This document shows, piece by piece, positions 23,988 through 30,779 of a stretch of DNA of 64,000 nucleotides. The notes below the pieces were generated by a model. The model did not search any database and had not been told where the DNA came from. It saw nothing but the letters and a program-made list of their open reading frames with translations. The stretch is from positions 23,575 through 87,574 of the forward strand of contig CAZYCA010000031.1 in the NCBI GenBank assembly GCA_964645405.1, in the 5' to 3' direction. Source of the stretch: JAMWDF01 sp964645405. GTDB taxonomy: Bacteria; Ratteibacteria; UBA8468; B48-G9; DSTR01. Numbering within the stretch: position 1 is the first letter of the stretch; the number at the start of each line of letters is the position of its first letter. The position numbers and the translations under genes were made by a program.

Positions 23988-25797
23988 GTAAAATCCCGGA
24001 AACATAATTATCTTCTTCTTTGGTTACTGCAGGAAGAATCTTGCTTCTGGAAAAATAATAATTGTACTTTTCCTCATCTCCTAACTGTTTGTAGACAAGA
24101 GCCAGTTCCAGAACATACTGTTTTTTTGTCGGGTAATTTTCCAGGCACTGTAAATATAGTTTCTCCGCTTCCCGCCACCTTTTTTCCTGCACATATAAGC
24201 GGGCCAGTTTCCGGCAGAGAGAAGCCGCATAAGGATTAAGCGAAAGAGCCTGTTGATAAGATTCTTCTGCCTTTCTCAGCCAGGTTTTATCACCTGTGAC
24301 AGACCAGGCCAGCACATAAGTATCTGCCAGGTAAGCCAGTTTCTCACTTCCCGGGTCAAAACTGTTTGCCCTTACCAGATAATCCATCCTTTCCTTCAAG
24401 TTGGCGGTTAAGTAGGCTTTGCTCAAACAGGTTTCACTGAAAGCCATCCTGACCCTGATAACACCAGACACTGTCAACAAAAGAATAATAAGACAAGAAA
24501 GAGCCCCTGTCAATTGCTGCTGTAGCCTGCTGTGGCACCGGACGCCCGGTAAACTATTTTGCGCCAACCCCAGGCCTGCCAGGAGAAAAAAAAGACTGCT
24601 TATGGATTCATCAATAAAGCTCACATCAATTAAAAAGTGCGCAAATCCTGCCAGAAAACCAATTGCCATACCTTCTTTCAGGGTAAGAATCTTACTCTCC
24701 ATACGCACCAGTTTCCACATTAAGAACAGGAGAAAAAGGAAAAAGACGCAAGTCCCGATAAGCCCTTCCTCAGCCAGGGTTTCAAAAAAGAAAGAATGAG
24801 CGTGCCTGGCTTCCATTCCTCCAGGTGATTTAAACCGCAGATAGAAATGCCGAAACTGGCCAGGACCAACACCCAGCCAGGGGTATCTCTGAAAAATTTT
24901 GAGCGACGCCTGCCAGTAACGGATTCTGTCCTGAAAGGAACTCATATGAGGTAACAGTCCTCTGTGGTAACTGAAAATGAGCACAACTAGTTCCAGAACC
25001 AGCAATCCTGATAAAATCTGCCAGAAGAATTTTCGCGGAAGGAAATATTTTAGCGCTAAAAACTGCAGCAGGAAAACAAAAATCAGAAACCCACCAAAAG
25101 AACCAGTCAACAAGAGGTTGGCGACTGTAAGAAGTACCAGTAACGCGGAGAAAACGAAGGCTTTCCCCTTTAAGAAGCAGCCGCTGTAAGCAACCGGAAA
25201 CACCATCAAAAGAAAACTTGCCAGAGCATTGGGATAGAAAAAAGTGGAAAAAATTCTGCCGCTTTGCAACCGCTGAAAGAAGGTAGGGGGTAGACTACTC
25301 AGCAACTCCGGACGAGCAGCCAGTTCCCTGCGTGTTTGCTCCAGTCCCCAGAAATGTTGATGAATTCCATATAGTGTTACCAGAAGGCCGCTACCTAAAA
25401 TCACCCACCAGAATTTTTCTTCATCTTTCTGTTGTATAGTGCGCAGCAGTAAAAATAAAATCATCCAGGAACTCAGTATCTGCGACGGAAATTCGTATTT
25501 TATTTCTTTTACCGGGGAAAAATTTGCCGAGATCAAGCAAAGGCAGAAAAACAGAAGCAATATTCCTTCCTCTATCCGCAGTCTGATTTTGCATTTAAAA
25601 CAAATAATTGTCCCTGCAGTGAGAAGGGAGAAAACTATATACCAGAAGAAATTAAAACCGGGATAGGAAAGACCATCAATAAGGAAACGGAGAGAGAAAA
25701 AAATAAGAAGTACCAGCTTTACCACCTGGCACCAGATATTTCTGTTCCCCGGAAGGTCAGTCTGACTGTTTATCTGTTCGCCTTTTTTTCTTTTCAT
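23938..25797 (-). CDS. O-antigen ligase/polymerase-like membrane protein with C-terminal TPRs
   Basis: The 619-residue protein has about ten to twelve membrane helices in its first 440 residues. Between them is the periplasmic loop characteristic of the Wzy/WaaL (O-antigen ligase, PF04932) superfamily, with YPWLGVGPGQFRHFYLR and a following HAHSFFFETLAEEGLIG. Residues 470-605 are soluble and hold about three tetratricopeptide repeats (e.g. YQQALSLNPYAASLCRKLARL). Such TPR-bearing ligases transfer glycans to lipid A or to proteins. The acceptor is unknown; together with the LpxL-like gene it argues for a glycosylated outer surface. It overlaps pyrD by 41 bases. Confidence 0.82.
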   Translation of the reverse strand: MKRKKGEQINSQTDLPGNRNIWCQVVKLVLLIFFSLRFLIDGLSYPGFNFFWYIVFSLLTAGTIICFKCKIRLRIEEGILLLFFCLCLISANFSPVKEIKYEFPSQILSSWMILFLLLRTIQQKDEEKFWWVILGSGLLVTLYGIHQHFWGLEQTRRELAARPELLSSLPPTFFQRLQSGRIFSTFFYPNALASFLLMVFPVAYSGCFLKGKAFVFSALLVLLTVANLLLTGSFGGFLIFVFLLQFLALKYFLPRKFFWQILSGLLVLELVVLIFSYHRGLLPHMSSFQDRIRYWQASLKIFQRYPWLGVGPGQFRHFYLRFKSPGGMEARHAHSFFFETLAEEGLIGTCVFFLFLLFLMWKLVRMESKILTLKEGMAIGFLAGFAHFLIDVSFIDESISSLFFLLAGLGLAQNSLPGVRCHSRLQQQLTGALSCLIILLLTVSGVIRVRMAFSETCLSKAYLTANLKERMDYLVRANSFDPGSEKLAYLADTYVLAWSVTGDKTWLRKAEESYQQALSLNPYAASLCRKLARLYVQEKRWREAEKLYLQCLENYPTKKQYVLELALVYKQLGDEEKYNYYFSRSKILPAVTKEEDNYVSGILHGENRSDTDTPGGQTN

Positions 25798-26716
25798 TAA
25801 GTCTTCCTACAAGTTGCTTGAGGCTGGTCACGCGAAATTTTTTCAGGCTGGCAAGTAAAGTGTTTACTATCTCTACGGGAAGAAGGGGATTGGCAAAAAA
25901 ACCAGAGCCCACCCCTACTGCCGAAGCTCCTACCATAATGTACTCCAGAGCATCAGTACCGGTGAGTATTCCTCCCAGACCGATTAAGGGTATATCTACT
26001 TTTCGATAAACCTCATAGACAGCTTTCAGTCCAATTGGTTTGATGGCTGGGCCAGAAAGTCCACCTGTTATTACTCGCTGCCGGGGTATGTCTACAGCCA
26101 GGGCAGAAACGGTATTGATAAGGGTTAGAACATCTGCTCCGGCTTCTGCGGCAGCTATTGCCACTGGAGAGATATCAGTAACAACTGGAGAAAGTTTGAC
26201 GGAAATACACATACCCGGGCAGATTCTGCGCACAGAGTTTACTAATTGAAAAGTTAACCGCGGACTGGTAGCAATCAATCTACCACCTTCAATATTGGGA
26301 CAGGAAATATTTAGTTCCAGTGCCTCAACCTCTTTCTCTCTTAAAAGCTCAGCCAGATAGCAGAATTCTTTCAGGGACGTTCCGCCTATACTAACTATCA
26401 GTTTTGGTCCGAGATTTCTCAACCGTGGTAGTATTTCCCGGATAAACGTTTCTATGCCAGGATTTTGCAGTCCGATGCAATTTATCATCCCGGCAGCTGT
26501 CTCTCGGAGCCTGGGCGGGGTATTGCCTGGTTTGGGACCTAAAGTTAAAGTTTTGGTAACAAAGGCGCCCAGCCAGCGGTAGTCAATAAATTCCCTCATT
26601 TCATAGCCAAAACCAAATGTTCCACTGGCCATAATAACAGGACTTTTCAGGGTCAGTTTACCAAGGTCAGTCTTCAGGGCAACCGGGTTTGCGGCCACTT
26701 TCTTCCTCCGCCTCAA
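25757..26716 (-). CDS. pyrD: dihydroorotate dehydrogenase B, catalytic subunit
   Basis: FMN enzyme oxidising dihydroorotate to orotate in pyrimidine synthesis. The 319-residue product shows LKSPVIMASGTFGFG, the substrate loop NCIGLQNPG, the catalytic cysteine in ELNISCPNIEGG, VKLSPVVTDISPVA and GLGGILTGTDALEYIMVGA. The Cys base and the adjoining pyrK define class 1B (NAD-linked). ATG at 26716 overlaps pyrK by 50 bases; a GTG at 26698 could also serve. Functions as a heterotetramer with PyrK. Confidence 0.95.
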   Translation of the reverse strand: MRRRKKVAANPVALKTDLGKLTLKSPVIMASGTFGFGYEMREFIDYRWLGAFVTKTLTLGPKPGNTPPRLRETAAGMINCIGLQNPGIETFIREILPRLRNLGPKLIVSIGGTSLKEFCYLAELLREKEVEALELNISCPNIEGGRLIATSPRLTFQLVNSVRRICPGMCISVKLSPVVTDISPVAIAAAEAGADVLTLINTVSALAVDIPRQRVITGGLSGPAIKPIGLKAVYEVYRKVDIPLIGLGGILTGTDALEYIMVGASAVGVGSGFFANPLLPVEIVNTLLASLKKFRVTSLKQLVGRLNEKKKRRTDKQSD

Positions 26717-27488
26717 TTATTTCCCAGGCTATCTGCTGGCTGCTAAACACAGGACCATCACAGCAGACTCTCTGATAGATTGTTTTCCCGTCAGATTTTA
26801 CCGGTATGACACATCCTGAACACAGACCAGTACCGCAGGCCATTTGCCTTTCTAAAGAAACATAAACAGGTATCTGGTGTTTGCTGCCCAGACAGCATAT
26901 CTCCTTAAGCATGCTGAGCGGGCCAGCAGCAAAAATAACATCGGGTTTTTTTTCTGTTTTTAGACTCCGGGCAACTAAATCTGTTACCGGACCACAAAAA
27001 CCTGAACTACCATCATCTGTACTGATATGAAAGCAATGGTATTTCTGCGGGAGAAGCCTGGTGAAGAGTAATTTCCGGCACCGGGCACCATAAAAGAGGA
27101 TGGGCTTCTTATGAAGGTAAAGAAACTTCCTTAAAAGAGGGAGAAGACAGGCTAGACCTGTTCCCCCGGCCACCAGCCAGATATTATCCCGGTCGTTTCT
27201 GACAGGAAAAGGTGTTCCCAGAGGGCCCAGAGCATTTACTTTCTCCCCGGGTATTTTTTGAGAGAGAAAATTTGTACCCTGACCCACCACCCGGAATAGA
27301 ATTCCTAACTTTTTTGGCGTCACCCTGGCAACAGAGAATGGTCGGCGTAGAAAAAAACAGGGTGATATTCTCAAATGAATGAATTGTCCGGGAAGAAACT
27401 CTGCTTTGAATTTATTCTGCAGTTCTAACCAGTAGTGTTCTGGCGCCAGGGGCTGGAGTTTCAGTATTTCCAGGTCATGAATTTCCAT
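26667..27488 (-). CDS. pyrK: dihydroorotate dehydrogenase B, electron transfer subunit
   Basis: Ferredoxin reductase-like subunit that passes electrons from PyrD's FMN through [2Fe-2S] and FAD to NAD+. In 273 residues one sees the FAD-binding FLRRPFSVARV, the nucleotide-binding IWLVAGGTGLACLLPLL and the 2Fe-2S ligands CGTGLCSGC and VCCDGPVF near the C-terminus. It leads the minus-strand cluster pyrK-pyrD-ligase-ricT-metG-pyrH-frr-cmk and has a 120-base leader with a hairpin. Confidence 0.95.
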   Translation of the reverse strand: MEIHDLEILKLQPLAPEHYWLELQNKFKAEFLPGQFIHLRISPCFFLRRPFSVARVTPKKLGILFRVVGQGTNFLSQKIPGEKVNALGPLGTPFPVRNDRDNIWLVAGGTGLACLLPLLRKFLYLHKKPILFYGARCRKLLFTRLLPQKYHCFHISTDDGSSGFCGPVTDLVARSLKTEKKPDVIFAAGPLSMLKEICCLGSKHQIPVYVSLERQMACGTGLCSGCVIPVKSDGKTIYQRVCCDGPVFSSQQIAWEIIEAEEESGRKPGCPED

Positions 27489-27550
27489 CAGCGATCCATT
27501 CTACCACAAAAATTTTTGAAGGAAAATAGCCTGAGTTGTTCGCCTGCTTT

Positions 27551-27574
27551 AAAAACCTCTTTCTGGAGGTTTTT
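27551..27574. terminator. terminator-like hairpin in the pyrK leader / divergent intergenic region
   Basis: AAAAACCTC and GAGGTTTTT form a 9-bp stem around a 6-base loop. On the + strand it is followed by GTTTTTTT (strong intrinsic-terminator form); on the minus strand the 3' arm ends in TTTTT then AAAG (weaker). No + strand gene ends nearby, while the minus strand reads it as part of the pyrK leader, so attenuation of the pyr operon is possible. An outer 6-bp pairing (AGTTGT 27534-27539 with ACAACT 27588-27593) could enclose it. Confidence 0.6.
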
Positions 27575-27606
27575 GTTTTTTTCAATTACAACTTTTTTTA
27601 AGAAAC

Positions 27607-27635
27607 TTGCTAACATGATAAAGGTGAAGTAAAAT
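27607..27635 (+). promoter_or_regulatory. promoter of the Gfo/Idh/MocA oxidoreductase gene
   Basis: -35 TTGCTA at 27607-27612 and -10 TAAAAT at 27630-27635 have a 17-base spacer. Transcription would start near 27642, just before AGGAGGGG and the ATG at 27656. Confidence 0.65.
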
Positions 27636-27643
27636 AAAGACAA
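27615..27643 (-). promoter_or_regulatory. promoter of the pyrK operon
   Basis: On the minus strand TTGTCT (complement of 27638-27643) and TATCAT (complement of 27615-27620) are 17 bases apart, predicting a start near 27608 and a leader of about 120 bases. It almost fully overlaps the opposite-strand promoter, so the two should exclude each other. Confidence 0.5.
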
Positions 27644-27655
27644 GGAGGGGGATAT

Positions 27656-28636
27656 ATGCCAGAACTGAGAATCGGCTTCATTGGCTGCGGTGGGATTGCA
27701 GGTGCTCATTTAACCAGGCTTGCTACTCTCAAGGGAGTAGAGCTGGTAGCCTGCTGCGATGTAGTAGAAGAAAAAGCACGGAAAGTTAGCCAGACTTATG
27801 GTGGCCAGGTATTCACTGATTTCCGCAAAATGCTGGACGAGGTTACTCTGGACGCTTGCTTTATCTGTGTTCCGCCTTTTGCCCATGTTGGTCAGGAATT
27901 ATATTGCGTAGAAAAGGGTATTCCTTTCTTTGTGGAAAAACCCGTTGCTCTCAGTCTGGAAAATGCCAGAAGGGTGGAAAAGGCAGTCCAGGAGAAAAAG
28001 TTAATTACTGCGGTTGGCTATGTCTTGCGAGCCTTAGATGTTGTGGACAGGGCTGTCAAGTTTCTGGAAAATAAAGAGCTGGGGCTGGTGCGGGGTAAGT
28101 ACTTCGGCGGTGTACCTGGTGCCGGCAAAGGATGGTATTCTCAGAGGAAACTTTCCGGGGGACAGCTGGTGGAACAGGCCACCCATACTGTGGACATGAT
28201 GAGATATCTAACTGGTGAAGTGGTAGAAGTTTTCGGTTATGCCTTTGCAGGAATTAATAAACGCCTTTACTCCAACTATGATGTGGAGGATGCCTCCACA
28301 GCAGTAATGCGCTTTTCCAATGGAGCCATTGGAAATATTTCCTGTACCTGGCTATGGACAGGCTACCACAGTTCAGTGGAGATTATTGGCAAAGGGGTCA
28401 CTGTCACTCTGGAGGGAGGAACCTTAACAATAGATTCTGGTGATAGGAAGACAATTTACGTAAGCCGGGCTGACCCTATGCTGGTGCAGGACACACTTTT
28501 TATTGAGGCGGTGAAATATGGCCGTCCTGAGCGAATCAAGGCAGATTATCGCCAGGGTGTAAGGTCTCTGGCTGTTTCCCTCTCTATTCTTGAATCATTC
28601 AGGACTGGAAAACCGGTGAAAGTGCCGGGTGAATAA
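27656..28636 (+). CDS. Gfo/Idh/MocA-family NAD(P)-dependent oxidoreductase
   Basis: The 326-residue product has the Rossmann segment RIGFIGCGGIAGAHLTRLA, the signature FVEKPVALSLENARRVE (with EKP at about residue 98) and a C-terminal alpha/beta domain with GGQLVEQATHTVDMMRYL, where the His is the usual catalytic residue. Members oxidise or reduce sugars, inositols or sugar nucleotides; the substrate is not readable here. The strong AGGAGGGG site 7 bases before ATG fixes the start. It precedes plsY by 28 bases. Confidence 0.92.
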   Translation: MPELRIGFIGCGGIAGAHLTRLATLKGVELVACCDVVEEKARKVSQTYGGQVFTDFRKMLDEVTLDACFICVPPFAHVGQELYCVEKGIPFFVEKPVALSLENARRVEKAVQEKKLITAVGYVLRALDVVDRAVKFLENKELGLVRGKYFGGVPGAGKGWYSQRKLSGGQLVEQATHTVDMMRYLTGEVVEVFGYAFAGINKRLYSNYDVEDASTAVMRFSNGAIGNISCTWLWTGYHSSVEIIGKGVTVTLEGGTLTIDSGDRKTIYVSRADPMLVQDTLFIEAVKYGRPERIKADYRQGVRSLAVSLSILESFRTGKPVKVPGE

Positions 28637-28664
28637 CTATTTGCAGGAATAAGCTGTAGGATCT

Positions 28665-29237
28665 ATGAAGTTAGTTAGTCTGTTACTGCTATCTTACGTT
28701 TTAGGAAGTATTTCCTTTGCTTATCTGGTTGCTTACAGTATCACCGGTAAAGATATCAAAAGTCTGGGTGATGGTAATCCTGGAGCTGCCAATGTAGCGC
28801 GTGTTTTGGGAAGGAAATGGGGATTACTTACCTGGGCAGGTGATGTAACCAAGACACTTTTAGCCTTAACAGTGGCTCGCTCTGCCGGGATTGAAAACTT
28901 AACTTTATTGACTTTAGTCGGGATAGCAGCTATTTTAGGTCATTGCTACTCTGTCTTTCTCAGGTTTAAAGGAGGTAGAGGAGTAGCGGTTATGGGTGGT
29001 GTGGTTCTCTTTCTGATGCCAAAACTATTCCTCCTTGCTCTTATCTTATGGTTTCTAATTCAGAAACTTAATCCCCGCTGCCTCACTCTGGTTGTTCAGG
29101 GTCTGGTAATATTTCTTCTCTGCCTTTTTTTACTTTATGGGAAGGAGCTTTTCCCGATTCTTACAGGTTGTGTCCTTCTTCTGGTAGCTACTGCTCTGAT
29201 TATCAACCACGATGTCTTGAGAGAAATGAAAATATAG
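28665..29237 (+). CDS. plsY: PlsY-family glycerol-3-phosphate acyltransferase
   Basis: Inner-membrane acyl-phosphate:glycerol-3-phosphate acyltransferase starting phospholipid synthesis. The 190-residue protein has about five membrane helices, SYVLGSISFAYLVA at the start, LGDGNPGAANVARVLG (family motif 1, usually GSGNxGATN) and GHCYSVFLRFKGGRGVA (motif 2). The Ser-to-Asp and Thr-to-Ala changes in motif 1 occur in PlsY-like variants, so activity on glycerol phosphate is probable but not certain. It is followed one base later by a lipid kinase gene, consistent with a lipid operon. Confidence 0.88.
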   Translation: MKLVSLLLLSYVLGSISFAYLVAYSITGKDIKSLGDGNPGAANVARVLGRKWGLLTWAGDVTKTLLALTVARSAGIENLTLLTLVGIAAILGHCYSVFLRFKGGRGVAVMGGVVLFLMPKLFLLALILWFLIQKLNPRCLTLVVQGLVIFLLCLFLLYGKELFPILTGCVLLLVATALIINHDVLREMKI

Positions 29238-29238
29238 C

Positions 29239-29820
29239 ATGGTTATCTGGAAAAGGAAGCTATATCGGATTGTCATTGGTTCACTTTTTCCTGTGAGTTA
29301 TCTAATCTCGGCAAACATTTTTCTTCCCTTGTTTCTGGCTTCCTTCTTCCTGACACTGGTACTGGCGCTGGAGTATGAAAGATACGTTCATCCTGCAGTC
29401 TGGTCCTTTCTTCTCGGCAGGTTTGGAGTATTCAAGAAGGCAACCGGTTCTTTTATTGGTGAAACCCATTTTATGATAGCCTGTTTTTTTGCCCTGCTTG
29501 TTTTCTCCAGACCTGTTGCCATTGCGGCTCTGTTTTTTCTGACCTTCGGGGATGCAGGTAGCGCCCTGGCTGGAACCTGGTGGGGACAGACCTCTTTATT
29601 CGGCAACAAGACTGTGGAGGGATTAATCGGTGGTTTGGCCTCTAATGCCCTGGTCAGTCTGTGTTTAAGTTTTGTCTTACCATTACATGGCCTTACCTTA
29701 ATTAGCGGTTTTCTTCTGGCAGGAATTCTGGAATCTCTGCCTCTAAAACTGGATGATAACCTGACAGTAGGATTTATCCCGGGTTTTTTAATGTCCTTAT
29801 TAGAACTACTTTTGCGCTAA
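29239..29820 (+). CDS. CTP-dependent lipid kinase (dolichol/phytol/diacylglycerol kinase family)
   Basis: A polytopic 193-residue membrane protein of the SEC59/VTE5/DGK1 family. Motifs include TFGDAGSALAGTWWG, the KTVEGLIGGLASNAL stretch and the C-terminal LPLKLDDNLTVGF, which bind CTP and lipid in characterised members. The bacterial substrate may be a polyprenol or diacylglycerol. It follows plsY with one base between and its stop abuts the stop of the convergent LpxL-like gene, leaving no space for a terminator. Confidence 0.85.
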   Translation: MVIWKRKLYRIVIGSLFPVSYLISANIFLPLFLASFFLTLVLALEYERYVHPAVWSFLLGRFGVFKKATGSFIGETHFMIACFFALLVFSRPVAIAALFFLTFGDAGSALAGTWWGQTSLFGNKTVEGLIGGLASNALVSLCLSFVLPLHGLTLISGFLLAGILESLPLKLDDNLTVGFIPGFLMSLLELLLR

Positions 29821-30717
29821 TCAGCGGAACCGTCTGTGAATCCAGGAAAACCACTGTTCAGGGTGCTGGCGAACATAATGCTCCACCCGGGAAAGGAATA
29901 AGGCTGTATTGTTTATAATATCCTGGTCCAGATTTTCGCTGCGTTGCACCGGGTAAGGACCTTCAATGATTACCTGATGGTGACCGCAATCTTTCCGGAA
30001 GGTGAAAATTCCTATTACCGGACAGTGATATTTCCTCGCCAGGACTGCTGCACCTACTGGTGCCAGAACCGGACGGCCAAAGAAGCTAACCCGGACCCCG
30101 TTTCCTGCGTGCTGGTCAAGATAGATACACAGGCAGTCTCCATGACGCAGGCTAATTCTTGAATCCTCAATGGCTCTGCGCAGATTAGCTTTCATGATAT
30201 AGCGCATTCCCAGCCGCCTCATCATTTTCTCCCAGAGAGAGTTTAAGTAGGGGTTGGTAGCATTGCGGATAATTACATTCATAGGAAACCCGAGACGAAG
30301 CAATCTCACCTGAAGAGCAGGGAAATTACCAAGATGAGCACAGACAGCAACAACTCCTTTGCCGGACTTAAGTGCTTCTTTTAAAATTTCTTCACCGTTA
30401 ACTATCACTTTCTTTTCTATATGTCTGGCTTTCAGTTTACTCCAGGCAATCACCTCCAGTGCATTATGGGCTATTTCTGAGAAAAGCTGCCGGCAGATTT
30501 TCTTCCGCCAGGAAATTGGGCGCCAGTCACCAAAGGCTAAAAACAGATTGTGCAGCACACGCCGACGGCTTTTTCTCATGGTATAATAACCTGTAGTGCC
30601 AGCGAGTTTACTCAGAAATGGTAAAGCAAAAGCCGGGATAAGCCAGATGAACCAGAAGATTCCGTAGATTAAACCAGCAATACATAAGCGGACGATTACC
30701 TGCAAAATTTTTTTCAT
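29821..30717 (-). CDS. LpxL/HtrB-family lipid A acyltransferase-like protein
   Basis: Acyltransferase of the lysophospholipid/lipid A family, 298 residues, with one N-terminal membrane anchor (about 10-35). The block VCAHLGNFPALQ contains His128, but the acidic residue expected five positions later (HLGNWE in LpxL) is Pro133. Later blocks YLDQHAGNGVRVSFFGRPVLAPVGAAVLA are typical. The family adds secondary acyl chains to Kdo2-lipid A, supporting an LPS-bearing outer membrane. The lost acid means activity is uncertain or altered. Single gene, divergent from addB. Confidence 0.85.
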   Translation of the reverse strand: MKKILQVIVRLCIAGLIYGIFWFIWLIPAFALPFLSKLAGTTGYYTMRKSRRRVLHNLFLAFGDWRPISWRKKICRQLFSEIAHNALEVIAWSKLKARHIEKKVIVNGEEILKEALKSGKGVVAVCAHLGNFPALQVRLLRLGFPMNVIIRNATNPYLNSLWEKMMRRLGMRYIMKANLRRAIEDSRISLRHGDCLCIYLDQHAGNGVRVSFFGRPVLAPVGAAVLARKYHCPVIGIFTFRKDCGHHQVIIEGPYPVQRSENLDQDIINNTALFLSRVEHYVRQHPEQWFSWIHRRFR

Positions 30718-30779
30718 GACCTTTTTCCTAACGGGTAAAAGTACCGATTATCATAACACATAAAGAGAAACAAACTAAA

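Noticed and set aside
27551..27574. PyrR-binding attenuation element in the pyrK leader
   Set aside because: The hairpin loop CAGAAA resembles the PyrR loop CNGNGA, but the conserved G is replaced and the flanking bases differ; the hairpin is reported without naming PyrR.
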